A stretch of DNA of 64,000 nt from Candidatus Gastranaerophilales bacterium (GCA_947626225.1 CANQRH010000004.1:62001-126000), one strand, 5' to 3'. Shown: positions 24,736 to 33,365, counted from the first letter of the stretch. The notes: a model not told the origin generated them from the sequence alone. Translations and numbers: made by a program.

Positions 24736-27639
24736 ATGTCAACATTATTAAATACAGGAACAAAAGATATCCCTTTAAAATTTGCTTCACAACTTTCAAA
24801 CATAGTAAATCAAGAGTGGGAAAGCGGAAGCTTTATCGAAAAGGTTACCCCGATTACACAAGATTTGTTAAGGTATTGGTTTAATCCTGTTTTTTGTGAA
24901 AGAACAATAAATTTTCATGCAGGACAAAAACAAGCAATTCTAAATGCAATATATTGTCATGAAATTTTAAAAACAGATTCAATATTATCAATGTATCAAC
25001 AAGCAAGCGAGGATTTATTAGCACCTGACTTTTTTAATTATATAAAGGATGATAAATACAATCATCCGAAATATTGCGTTAAAATGGCAACGGGAACAGG
25101 TAAAACATTTGTTTTAAACGCACTTTTAATATGGCAATATCTAAATGCTAAATATATGGAAAATATCAATGAAGTTAAATTTAGCAAAAACTTTTTACTT
25201 GTCGCTCCGGGTTTAATTGTTTATGAAAGATTATTAGATGCTTTTTTAGGAAAAGAAAAAGAAGATAGAACAAGAGATTTTGAGACCTCGGACATAAAAA
25301 GAAATGTTGATTTGTTTATTCCCGAAAGATATCGTCAAACTGTTTTCAATTTTGTGCAAAATAATGTAGTAAAAAAGGATGAAATAGGTAGAAAAATTAC
25401 AGGTGAGGGATTAATTGCAATAACAAATTGGCATTTATTGTCAGGTGAAAATGAAGATGAAGAAGATAATATTGAAGTATCACCACTTGAAAATCCTGAA
25501 AAAACAGTAAAAGAGTTATTACCGATAACGCCGGGGCTTACGGCAGGACATGATTTAAATACTATTGATAACAGATATTTAAACGGTGATGAAATAAATT
25601 ACTTGAAATCATTGCCTGATATTTGTGTATTCAATGATGAAGCACACCACATCCATGAAAATAAACAAAATGGTATTATACAAGAAGTTGAATGGCAAAA
25701 ATCTTTAAATTATATATCAGAAAACAAGAAAAGAAATTTTATACAAATAGATTTTTCTGCCACACCTTTTGATGTCACAGGCTCGGGTCAAAAAAGAACA
25801 AAACATTATTTTCCGCATATAATTGTAGATTTTGACTTAAAAGAAGCCATAACAAAAGGGTTAGTTAAGACCATTGCAATAGATAAAAGAAAAGAAATTG
25901 CAACAATAGAAAACGAAAATCTTGATTTTAAAGCAGTAAGAGATGGAAACAATGTCATAGGATTATCAGACGGGCAAAGATTAATGCTAAGAGCCGGTCT
26001 TGAGAAAATGCGCATATTAGAAGAAGAATTTACTAAAACAGATAAGAATAAACATCCAAAAATGCTAATTATGTGTGAAGATACAAAAGTTTCACCGTTT
26101 GTTTGTGAATTTTTAGAACAAGAAGGCTTAGCACAAGATGATATTATGCGAATTGATTCCGATAAACAAGGTTCTGTTAAACCTGATGAATGGTTAAATA
26201 TAAAACAAAAATTGTTCAATATAGATAAAACATCGAGCCCGAAAGTTATTGTATCCGTTTTAATGTTAAGAGAAGGGTTTGACGTATCAAATGTATGCGT
26301 AATAGTTCCGCTTCGGTCATCTCAAGCCCCTATCCTACTAGAACAAACAATAGGTCGAGGATTAAGACTTATGTGGAGAGAACATGATTATGATGATATT
26401 AAAGCGGAAAATCTTAGAAAAATGCTTATCGACAAACAAAGTCCTCAAAATTATCTTGACATATTGAGTATCATTGAACATCCTGCATTTATACAATTCT
26501 ACGATAATTTAGAAAGCGGAATGATTGTAGAAGAAAAAGATATGCCAAAAAGAGAAAATATCTTGGGCGATATTATAAATGTCGAACTAAAAGAAAACTA
26601 TAAAGATTATGACTTTTATATACCTCGTATTATTTGCGATAAAGAAGAGATATTAACTCTCAGTAATATAAATTGCAGTAATATGAATAAATTCAGTTGG
26701 ACACTTGAACAACTAAAACAAATAATTAAAAATTATGGCAGTGAATGTTTTTATTCAGAAGAAATAACTGCAAAAACTCGTTTTGGAGATTATAGAATAT
26801 CGCAGCAATTATTTAATGCAAATAGCTACAATGAGTTTTTATCAAGATTATTGCAGGCTGTAACAAACAATTTAACAAAAGCAGGCGGACATTCTTCATT
26901 CCCTGTTATGCAGATAAATCAAGTATCACTTGTTAAAGTAATAGACGATTACATAAGAACAAAACTGTTTAATCAAGTGTTTGACCCTTATCTTGATGAC
27001 AATTGGAGAGTTTTAATGATAGCTCGCACAGGAATTATTGAACATATCATGAAAGAAATATCAACTTCCTTATATGAAATGCAAAACAATGTATCAGTAA
27101 TTGATGCGGTTGTTAAAAAAGAATATTTTTCACAAGTTGAAACATTAAAAATGAGAGGAAATTTTGCTCTGGATATAAGAAAATCAATTTATGAAAAAAC
27201 CCAGTACCCATCTAATAAAGGCGAATTTGAAAAAGAGTTTTTATTGTTTGCAGATAAAGACAGTGAAGTAGAACGGCTTTTAAAAATAAACGAAAACTAT
27301 CATACTTTTGCTCATATCAGATATATAAGAACAGATGGGCTTTTATCCTCTTATTATCCTGATTTTATATTAAAAATTGGTACAAATATATATTTTGCAG
27401 AAACAAAATCTCAAAAAGATGTAAATGACCTAAACGTAAAGCAGAAACAAATAAGTGCAATTGATTTTTGCAAAAAAATCAATGAACTTCCGGACGAAAA
27501 CAGGATGCATAGCAATTGGTATTATTCAATACTTGATGATACAACTTTTTATACAATGAAAGATAAAGGTGCAAATACAAAAGACTTGCTTGAATATTGC
27601 AAAATAACAAACGCCAAAATATATGGACGGTTATTTTAG
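24736..27639 (+). CDS. res: Type III restriction enzyme subunit (Res): SF2 translocase with PD-(D/E)xK nuclease
   Basis: The 967-residue protein has Walker A (MATGTGKT, near 117), the DEAH-type box NDEAHH (near 300), motif III SATP (near 341), motif VI region LLEQTIGRGLRLM and a C-terminal nuclease motif YYPDF-x14-AETKSQ (PD...ExK, near 874-890). This matches Type III Res, which cuts DNA as a complex with Mod after ATP-driven long-range communication between inversely oriented sites. AAAGGAGGT precedes the ATG at 24736, one base after the mod stop. The frame is intact. With mod shifted, Res should be inactive because it depends on Mod for target recognition. Confidence 0.93.
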   Translation: MSTLLNTGTKDIPLKFASQLSNIVNQEWESGSFIEKVTPITQDLLRYWFNPVFCERTINFHAGQKQAILNAIYCHEILKTDSILSMYQQASEDLLAPDFFNYIKDDKYNHPKYCVKMATGTGKTFVLNALLIWQYLNAKYMENINEVKFSKNFLLVAPGLIVYERLLDAFLGKEKEDRTRDFETSDIKRNVDLFIPERYRQTVFNFVQNNVVKKDEIGRKITGEGLIAITNWHLLSGENEDEEDNIEVSPLENPEKTVKELLPITPGLTAGHDLNTIDNRYLNGDEINYLKSLPDICVFNDEAHHIHENKQNGIIQEVEWQKSLNYISENKKRNFIQIDFSATPFDVTGSGQKRTKHYFPHIIVDFDLKEAITKGLVKTIAIDKRKEIATIENENLDFKAVRDGNNVIGLSDGQRLMLRAGLEKMRILEEEFTKTDKNKHPKMLIMCEDTKVSPFVCEFLEQEGLAQDDIMRIDSDKQGSVKPDEWLNIKQKLFNIDKTSSPKVIVSVLMLREGFDVSNVCVIVPLRSSQAPILLEQTIGRGLRLMWREHDYDDIKAENLRKMLIDKQSPQNYLDILSIIEHPAFIQFYDNLESGMIVEEKDMPKRENILGDIINVELKENYKDYDFYIPRIICDKEEILTLSNINCSNMNKFSWTLEQLKQIIKNYGSECFYSEEITAKTRFGDYRISQQLFNANSYNEFLSRLLQAVTNNLTKAGGHSSFPVMQINQVSLVKVIDDYIRTKLFNQVFDPYLDDNWRVLMIARTGIIEHIMKEISTSLYEMQNNVSVIDAVVKKEYFSQVETLKMRGNFALDIRKSIYEKTQYPSNKGEFEKEFLLFADKDSEVERLLKINENYHTFAHIRYIRTDGLLSSYYPDFILKIGTNIYFAETKSQKDVNDLNVKQKQISAIDFCKKINELPDENRMHSNWYYSILDDTTFYTMKDKGANTKDLLEYCKITNAKIYGRLF

Positions 27640-28326
27640 ATGTCTGAAAAAGATGCTTTTATAAATCAGAATAGTTTTAGTTTAAGCACTGCAAATATAG
27701 CACCGCCTGTATGGCGTGATTTTAGTGAATATTTAATATCCGAAGGGTATTTTTATAGTGCGAATATTTTAGTTGGTTGTATATTAAATAAAAATTGTAT
27801 TGCAAAGTTGTGTGAAAATGAAATATTCTACCAAAATAATAAATTTCAAGAAATTAATCAAGACGAACTAATATTTCCTATATTATATTGCTATAGACAT
27901 TTTATAGAGCTATCTTTGAAATTTTTTATTTGTCAAATTAATAATATACTGGATAATGAAAACCAAAAGGAAAAAATACTAAACAATCATAATATATCTA
28001 AACTTATTAAGCATTTTAAGGATTTATACAGTGAAATGTATAATAATGAGTACACAGGGATTAAAGAAGATGAAGTTGAAAAAGAAATAGAAACAAAATA
28101 TGAATTTTTAACAAATATATGTATTGAGTTTGAAAATATAGACAAATCGTCCTTTGCAGTTAGATACATTACAGACAAAAAAGGGAAAGCATATTTTGAT
28201 GAAGCTATATCTATAGATATTGAAAAGCTTACAGAAAAAATGCAAGAAATAAAATATATTTTTGAGCAAATTAATGATATGTTAGATATTCTTATAAGTC
28301 AAAAGAAAGAATCTTATGAATATTGA
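27640..28326 (+). CDS. HEPN-like protein encoded in the Type III R-M operon
   Basis: The ATG directly follows the res TAG. The helical 228-residue protein contains FPILYCYRHFIELSLKFFI (near residues 85-105) followed by HNISKLIKHF. RHxIEL-x-LK plus a later HN-x-x-KL motif is common in HEPN-superfamily proteins found in defence loci. The R-x4-6-H ribonuclease motif is not clear, so activity is uncertain. It could be a toxin-like abortive effector, a nuclease accessory or an unrelated helical protein. Its place as third gene of the operon argues for a linked defence role. Confidence 0.6.
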   Translation: MSEKDAFINQNSFSLSTANIAPPVWRDFSEYLISEGYFYSANILVGCILNKNCIAKLCENEIFYQNNKFQEINQDELIFPILYCYRHFIELSLKFFICQINNILDNENQKEKILNNHNISKLIKHFKDLYSEMYNNEYTGIKEDEVEKEIETKYEFLTNICIEFENIDKSSFAVRYITDKKGKAYFDEAISIDIEKLTEKMQEIKYIFEQINDMLDILISQKKESYEY

Positions 28327-28482
28327 TTCAACAGATTATGGATATAAATATAGTAATATCTGAATTTGATTTGGATTTACAAACAATGCTACAAAATGGT
28401 GCATCTTTCCAAAAATTATAAAAAATTTTCGAGCCATCGGACATTTTGAGAGATATGGCTTTTGTCTCCCATAGTATTTTTT

Positions 28483-28524
28483 TTTTGTGTAATATTTGTG
28501 TAGTCTTGTGTAATTTTGTGTAAT
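28483..28524 (+). repeat. Four tandem TTGTGTA(A/G)T motifs, candidate integrase arm-type sites at the right end
   Basis: Copies at 28483-28493, 28494-28504, 28505-28514 and 28515-28524 are spaced 10-11 bp apart, about one helical turn. They match the two copies beside attL. The rest of 28327-28611 holds no gene I can support beyond a 27-codon ORF at 28338-28421 without a ribosome binding site. Confidence 0.5.
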
Positions 28525-28611
28525 TTTATAGAGTTTTATAAATATTAAAGAATAGCTTAAAATATTGTCATTATTAAACTTTATAAAACTTGACTAAACT
28601 TTTTGAACACA

Positions 28612-28714
28612 CTCATAACCCAAAGGTCAGTGGTTCAAATCCACTTCCCGCAACCATTTATTTATAAGGGTTTTGACTTTTCGTCAAGCCCTTATTTTTA
28701 TGTTTTTGTGTAAT
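28612..28714 (+). repeat. attR: right copy of the element-bounding direct repeat
   Basis: It contains the anticodon-loop core, a T-arm with fully paired stem AGTGG/CCACT, the acceptor 3' strand, CCA and the terminator. The 5' half of a tRNA is absent, so it is a tRNA fragment, not a gene. Confidence 0.85.
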
Positions 28715-28718
28715 AAAA

Positions 28719-28985
28719 ATGTCGGATTGGTAAATCCGACCTACGATAAATTATGGCAAAATCGATATAAGTCGGATCAGCAAAATTGATATCGGGAGTA
28801 ATAGACTGTTTTTAAAACCGGTAAGTAATAGAAAATGTCGGATTAGTAAATCCGACCTACAATAAATTATGGCAAAATCGATATAAGTCGGATTAGCAAA
28901 ATTGATATCGGGAGTAATGGACTGTTTTTAAAACCGGTAGGTCGGATTTACCAATCCGACAAAAAAACTAATCCGACAAAACTCT
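28719..28985. repeat. REP cluster with a ~116-bp tandem duplication
   Basis: REP palindromes GTCGGATT-N4-AATCCGAC lie at 28721-28744 and 28837-28860 (with CTAC after, so GTAG on the minus strand) and at 28937-28960 (GTAG before, plus strand). The first two sit in a direct repeat (from 28719 and from 28835) that also carries a partial REP and the tail ATATCGGGAGTAAT. This is the repeat family seen around the transposase at 33406. Confidence 0.85.
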
Positions 28986-29039
28986 ACAGTCTTAATAAGT
29001 CTTAACAAAAAATAATTTGTAACGAATTGTAAATCTAAA

Positions 29040-29069
29040 TTTACACCTGCCCGAAACCCTTGCTATAAT
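29040..29069 (+). promoter_or_regulatory. Promoter upstream of the gene at 29192
   Basis: TTTACA (29040-29045), 18-bp spacer, TATAAT (29064-29069). The stretch GAAACCCTTGCTATAAT resembles GAAACCTTGTTATAAT upstream of 34509. Confidence 0.55.
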
Positions 29070-29072
29070 TGC

Positions 29073-29106
29073 GCATAGCATAGCATAGCATAGCATAGCA
29101 TAGCAT
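29073..29106 (+). repeat. Pentanucleotide microsatellite (GCATA), 6.8 copies
   Basis: Perfect GCATA units run from 29073 to 29106, starting four bases after the -10 box. They therefore cover the expected transcription start and first part of the leader of the gene at 29192. Confidence 0.9.
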
Positions 29107-29191
29107 TTCTGTGTCCGTAACAAAAATTTCCGGTTACGTGTTTTAATAAATACATAGAGTATAAAGGTTTGAAACACGAAAGGAGTTTATT

Positions 29192-29689
29192 ATGTCGATT
29201 GAAAAAATGGGTCCCGCGCAAGGAATTAATCCGGTAAAGAACACAGGGATATCTTGCAACTCTGATAGCGAAATAATAGATAGTATTTTTAACTCTCGCT
29301 CAAATTCCGACTCAAATCAATCAGATTTTAAAACAGCTTTATCACAAAGTCCTTTAGATGACAGAATTCCAAATCTAACGACACTGAAAAAACTGGGATT
29401 TGGGGTTTCGTTTAAAGATCAACCGTATTTACTTGATATGAATGGCGGAAAAACATATCAGAATAAAAATGGTGACACAATAAGAATATGTGATTTCGAG
29501 CAATCTGTTACGTACGAATCTAAGGACAAGAAAACTTATCATGAGATATTTTTTGATCCTGAAGGAAACCCGCTTAAAGGGAAATTAGAGACTAAAAATG
29601 CAGACGGCTCATTTACTCAATATCAATTTGAGTATGATGTGTACGGAAACCCGAAATTAAAAGAATCAAGGTCATATTTTATCAATTAA
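29192..29689 (+). CDS. Hypothetical protein with YD-like C-terminal segment, 165 aa
   Basis: AAAGGAG lies eight bases before the ATG. The N-terminal 60 residues are Ser/Asn-rich and probably flexible. The C-terminal half contains FFDPEGNPLKGKLETKNADGS and QFEYDVYGNPKLKESRSY, like the YD-type antiparallel beta repeats of RHS and related surface proteins. The larger protein at 34509 has similar segments. No signal peptide is visible. Flanked by its own promoter (with microsatellite) and terminator, it is monocistronic. Confidence 0.7.
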   Translation: MSIEKMGPAQGINPVKNTGISCNSDSEIIDSIFNSRSNSDSNQSDFKTALSQSPLDDRIPNLTTLKKLGFGVSFKDQPYLLDMNGGKTYQNKNGDTIRICDFEQSVTYESKDKKTYHEIFFDPEGNPLKGKLETKNADGSFTQYQFEYDVYGNPKLKESRSYFIN

Positions 29690-29703
29690 ATAAAACAAAA
29701 AAG

Positions 29704-29748
29704 AAGCGGACAAATTTAAGTTAAATCTTAAATTTGTCCGCTTTTTTT
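29704..29748 (+). terminator. Strong intrinsic terminator
   Basis: A 17-bp stem (AAGCGGACAAATTTAAG and its complement) with a 6-base loop and a run of seven T follows the gene ending at 29689. Confidence 0.92.
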
Positions 29749-29840
29749 GCTTCCGATTTTGTAATAATTTATTTATACGTCACGTAAGCAGTAAATTTTT
29801 ATGAATTTGTACAAAACTACAATTTCAGAAATTTTGTTAT

Positions 29841-29879
29841 ACAAAAAGTCATTGACTTTTTGTTCAATAAATATATAAT
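29841..29879 (+). promoter_or_regulatory. Promoter with 23-bp perfect palindrome, TetR operator
   Basis: ACAAAAAGTCA, central T, TGACTTTTTGT form a perfect palindrome at 29841-29863. It covers the -35 TTGACT (29852-29857); 16 bp later is TATAAT (29874-29879). Position and symmetry fit autorepression by the TetR-family protein encoded next. Confidence 0.8.
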
Positions 29880-29908
29880 AAAAAATGTAAGTTTTAGGGT
29901 TGAAAAAT

Positions 29909-30514
29909 ATGAAAAAAAGACAAGAAATGGCACTAAAAACTCGTCAAAAAATTTTAGATGCCGTGTATGAACTGTTGCAGAAAAATGAATTTGATGAATT
30001 AAGTATTGACGATATTACAAATCATTGTGCTGTTGCAAAAGGTACTTTTTACACATATTTCAAACATAAAAATGATGTTGTTTTTGAAATTTGCAGAGAT
30101 TTATTCGCTGATATTGAACAACGCATAAATAAAATGAAAAATAAAAATATCATTGAAAAATTAAGCTATTACTTTGACGAATTTATGAAAGAAGTTGAAA
30201 GATACGGAATCAATATGACAAGGGTTTGGATTAAGGGAGTGATTGATCCTAATAAAGCACCTGAAAATTATGACAATAAAAAATGGCAATATGATTATGA
30301 AATGCTAAAAAATATACTTGACAGAGCAGTAAAAAACAGTGAATTAAAAAAAGATACTCCGACAGATTTATTAACGCATTTAATAATAACCCAATTATAC
30401 GGAATGATGACAATTTGGTGTATGTCAGACGGAGTTTTTGAACCGAAAAATTGGACAAAAAAGTTTAGTGAAATCCAATTAAAAGCTATATTGAATGATT
30501 TTATTGAAGGATAA
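29909..30514 (+). CDS. TetR-family transcriptional regulator
   Basis: The ATG at 29909 is preferred over TTG at 29900 because AGGG lies nine bases upstream. The N-terminal HTH is typical: TRQKILDAVYELLQKNEFDELSIDDITNHCAVAKGTFYTYFKHKNDVV (residues about 10-57). The C-terminal helical ligand domain is variable as expected. It is first in an operon with an aldo/keto reductase and a flavodoxin, so it probably senses a toxic electrophile or redox-active compound. The perfect palindrome over its own -35 box supports autoregulation. Confidence 0.92.
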   Translation: MKKRQEMALKTRQKILDAVYELLQKNEFDELSIDDITNHCAVAKGTFYTYFKHKNDVVFEICRDLFADIEQRINKMKNKNIIEKLSYYFDEFMKEVERYGINMTRVWIKGVIDPNKAPENYDNKKWQYDYEMLKNILDRAVKNSELKKDTPTDLLTHLIITQLYGMMTIWCMSDGVFEPKNWTKKFSEIQLKAILNDFIEG

Positions 30515-30541
30515 AAAAGATATAAAAAGGAGAACAAAATT

Positions 30542-31384
30542 ATGCAGACAGTAAAATTAAACAACGGAATTGAAATGCCGATTTTGGGTTTTGGTGTTTA
30601 TCAGGTATCAAACCAAGAAACCGAGCGTGCGGTAACGGATGCCATAAGCGTTGGTTACAGAATGTTTGATACCGCTCAAGCCTATGCAAATGAAGAAGGT
30701 GTTGGTAATGCCATTAAAAAATCAGGCATAGACAGAAGTAAATTTTTTATAGTAACTAAAATTTGGATTTCAAATTATGGCGAAGATAAAGCCTATCAAT
30801 CAATTTTAAGGTCACTGGAAAAATTACAAACAGACTACATTGATTTATTGCTGCTTCACCAGCCTTTTAATGATTACTACGGAGCATATCGTGCAATAGA
30901 AAGAGCCTATAAAGAAGGTAAAGTGCGTTCAATCGGAGTATCAAATTTTTATGCGGACAGATTTGTTGATTTAGCAAATTTTGTAGAAATTAAACCGGCA
31001 ATAAATCAAATGGAAACACATGTTTTTAATCAACAACAGGAATTAAAAAAATATTTGGATAAGTATAACACTCATCTAATGGCGTGGGGACCTTTTGCAG
31101 AGGGCAGAAATAATATGTTTAAAAATGAAACTCTTATTGCAATTGGAGAAAGATATAATAAATCGTCCGCACAAACAGCATTAAGGTTTTTAACTCAGGA
31201 AGGTATAATTGTTATTCCTAAATCTGTTAAAAAAGAGAGAATGGAGCAAAACTTTAACATATTTGATTTTAAGTTAACGCAAGAAGAAATTGCTCAAATA
31301 AGAGTTTTGGACACAAAAAAGAGTTTGTTTTTCTCACATCAGGACCCGCAAACTGTTGAAATGATTATTAATTTAGCGAGGTAG
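30542..31384 (+). CDS. Aldo/keto reductase
   Basis: This NAD(P)H-dependent carbonyl reductase has the complete catalytic tetrad: Asp43 and Tyr48 (MFDTAQAYANE), Lys73 (IVTKIW) and His106 (LLLLHQP). Further blocks are IGVSNF near 138 and IPKSVKKERMEQNF near 222, which bind the cofactor. Length 280 fits the prokaryotic AKR5/YvgN type. AAAGGAG precedes the start. It is co-transcribed with the TetR regulator and the flavodoxin and probably detoxifies aldehydes or ketones. Confidence 0.94.
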   Translation: MQTVKLNNGIEMPILGFGVYQVSNQETERAVTDAISVGYRMFDTAQAYANEEGVGNAIKKSGIDRSKFFIVTKIWISNYGEDKAYQSILRSLEKLQTDYIDLLLLHQPFNDYYGAYRAIERAYKEGKVRSIGVSNFYADRFVDLANFVEIKPAINQMETHVFNQQQELKKYLDKYNTHLMAWGPFAEGRNNMFKNETLIAIGERYNKSSAQTALRFLTQEGIIVIPKSVKKERMEQNFNIFDFKLTQEEIAQIRVLDTKKSLFFSHQDPQTVEMIINLAR

Positions 31385-31386
31385 AA

Positions 31387-31953
31387 ATGAAAAAATTTTT
31401 ACTGTTTGTTATAATAATGTTATTAATTTGCACGGGTTGTACGTTAGTAAAAGCTGAAAATTCAAAAGGAGGACTTATGGACAAAAAAATATTAATCGCT
31501 TATTTTTCTTGGGGCGGTAACACAAAATCAGTCGCTGAAAAAATACATAATTCTGTCGGCGGCGATATGTTCAGGATTGAAACGGCTGTTCCGTACCCTG
31601 AAGATTATAACGAAACGGCATACGGAGTTGCAAAAAAACAGCACGAGGAAGGAACAAAACCGGCTCTTAAAGACAATGGCGATGTTTCAAGCTACGACAT
31701 AATTTTTGTCGGAACCCCCGCTTGGTGGTATGAACCGGCTCCTGCCGTTAAAACCTTCTTATCCGAAAACAATTTTGAAGGTAAAACAATTGTTCCGTTT
31801 ATAACCCACGGCGGCGGCGGAAAATATACAATTGCAGAGGATATGGCTAAATTTGCAAAAGGTTCAAAAGTCTTAGAGCCGCTTGTTCTCTATGGAAGCG
31901 GCGGAGCAAAAGCACAAGAAGATGTTGATAATTGGCTAAAGAAAATCAAATAG
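31387..31953 (+). CDS. Flavodoxin with N-terminal export/lipoprotein-like leader
   Basis: The flavodoxin domain begins MDKKILIAYFSWGGNTKSVAEKI (FMN phosphate loop) and has VGTPAWWYEPAPAVKTFL and PFITHGGGG as the other FMN loops. In front lies a 30-residue leader with a hydrophobic core and LICTGC, close to a lipobox. Both the first ATG (GAGG upstream) and the internal ATG at 31477 (AAAGGAGG upstream) have good ribosome binding sites, so exported and cytosolic forms are both possible. It may supply electrons in the detoxification operon. Confidence 0.88.
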   Translation: MKKFLLFVIIMLLICTGCTLVKAENSKGGLMDKKILIAYFSWGGNTKSVAEKIHNSVGGDMFRIETAVPYPEDYNETAYGVAKKQHEEGTKPALKDNGDVSSYDIIFVGTPAWWYEPAPAVKTFLSENNFEGKTIVPFITHGGGGKYTIAEDMAKFAKGSKVLEPLVLYGSGGAKAQEDVDNWLKKIK

Positions 31954-32054
31954 AAGGATAAATACAAAAAGTTATGTAGATTTGGTGTTTCTGTTACGAC
32001 AATACTGTTTCGTTGAGCGGGAATGCTTGGCTGACGGGCTGAATTATTTGTATG

Positions 32055-32606
32055 TTATTCTTTCATCATTGCGGAGTACAATTCTTGCGGTGTGTTTTTG
32101 GTTATTATTTTATTTTCTTTGAAAAAATCATCAAACATGCCGTTAATCCTGTAATACTCATTTAATGCGTTCTTAACCCGTATTAAGTGTTCGGGCAAAT
32201 CGTCTTCTTTTTTGCTTGATTTAAATATCTTAAAAATATTTTTTAATTTTGCCTTCATCCCGGTTTTTACCGAAATTACGTTTGTGCAGGCATCAGTAAA
32301 ATCTTGTACTGTTTTCCCCGATATTATATAAATGCTGTCGTCAAGTTTTGGTATATTTACTCCAAAATTTTTGGCATTGGTATAAAGCCAATCAAGTGAA
32401 CCGTGACAAAAGTCTGCAATTGTTTCTAATGCAGATTTTAACGCAATATCTTGCGGCATGCCTTTCAATAATAATGCTACCGGTTGTCTTTTTGAAAAAC
32501 GATAAGGCGGGATGACATATTTTGCAATCAGTTCTTCGTAATTTTGTTTACTCGGGATTTTATATAGTCCTTTAAAATTTGTGTCACTAATATTTGTTAT
32601 TTGCAT
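32055..32606 (-). CDS. Hypothetical protein with N-terminal TNFKG motif
   Basis: The 183-residue protein begins MQITNISDTNFKGLYKIPSK, one of four proteins here with an N-terminal F-x-G motif. The rest looks globular and helical, with a Lys-rich segment near residue 115 and no membrane segment. I do not recognise a family. It is convergent with the flavodoxin gene and has no operon partner. Confidence 0.65.
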   Translation of the reverse strand: MQITNISDTNFKGLYKIPSKQNYEELIAKYVIPPYRFSKRQPVALLLKGMPQDIALKSALETIADFCHGSLDWLYTNAKNFGVNIPKLDDSIYIISGKTVQDFTDACTNVISVKTGMKAKLKNIFKIFKSSKKEDDLPEHLIRVKNALNEYYRINGMFDDFFKENKIITKNTPQELYSAMMKE

Positions 32607-32713
32607 ACTGAGATAAAACCCGTGAAAAATAAAATTTGCTACTATGTTAATTTATTTTTCTTTGTAGTTTTGCAATTTGGTTTCACCCCGGCAAATTTAC
32701 CTGCCCGACAAAT

Positions 32714-33082
32714 TTACGATAATTTGAAGCAACTGCCTTGGTTGTCATAAAGTCTGTGAAGTGCTTCAGGCAAACCGCCGCTATTATTTCCGTATATTCT
32801 TGTGCCTTCCGGAGCGCGAATACCCGCATAACTTCTCAATAATTCTCCGCTCGGAGATACAACATTGGTTTCAAATCCGACTATTCCCGGATTTCCGTAT
32901 TGCGTTATAAGCCGTTTTTGTATATTTCCGTTTGGCAAAACTTTACTGTACAAGAATTGCCCTGCGTGAGCCTCTCTGTCAGGAAAACGCCAAGTATGAA
33001 CCACTTTATAATTTTTTTGACCTGCTGTTCCTGTTTTGAGAAGTGACCTGAAATTTGACCATATAGCTTGTATATTTGCCAC
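32714..33082 (-). CDS. Hypothetical protein, 122 aa
   Basis: GGAGGT lies just before the ATG. The protein has a beta-rich look (KVVHTWRFPDREAHAGQFLYSKVLPNG, RLITQYGNPGIVGFET) and is Gly/Asn-rich near the end. Its YSKVLPNGNIQKRLITQYG region resembles the FYDTQKQPLAVIDRG-type strands of the small protein at 36717, but this is weak. No signal peptide and no recognised family. Confidence 0.6.
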   Translation of the reverse strand: MANIQAIWSNFRSLLKTGTAGQKNYKVVHTWRFPDREAHAGQFLYSKVLPNGNIQKRLITQYGNPGIVGFETNVVSPSGELLRSYAGIRAPEGTRIYGNNSGGLPEALHRLYDNQGSCFKLS

Positions 33083-33190
33083 AATAACCTCCTTTTTTCT
33101 GCCTACAAATATATAAAGTAAACTTTAATTAAAAAATTGTTATTTTTTTTATGAATATTAAAATTCATTAAGCCGATTGTAATAAAAGAT

Positions 33191-33365
33191 GTCGGATTAG
33201 TAAATCCGACCTACAATAAAATATTGCAAAATTGATGCCGGGAACGCAATACAAAATGTCGGATTAGCCGGCAGTAATTGAATATTTTTTAAACCTGTAT
33301 GTCGGATTTACTTGACAAATCATTTTACGTTGGACAAACCCGTAGGTCGGATTTACCAATCCGAC
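33191..33365. repeat. REP elements upstream of the transposase
   Basis: Complete REPs lie at 33191-33214 (minus) and 33342-33365 (plus, GTAG before the palindrome). Two partial copies between them (from about 33257 and 33297) lack one arm. The gap 33083-33405 holds nothing else that I can support. Confidence 0.85.

Noticed and set aside
28612-28656. Second tRNA-Met gene at the right end of the element
   Set aside because: Only the part from the anticodon loop to CCA is present. The upstream sequence cannot form the acceptor, D-arm or 5' anticodon stem, so it is an attachment-site fragment.
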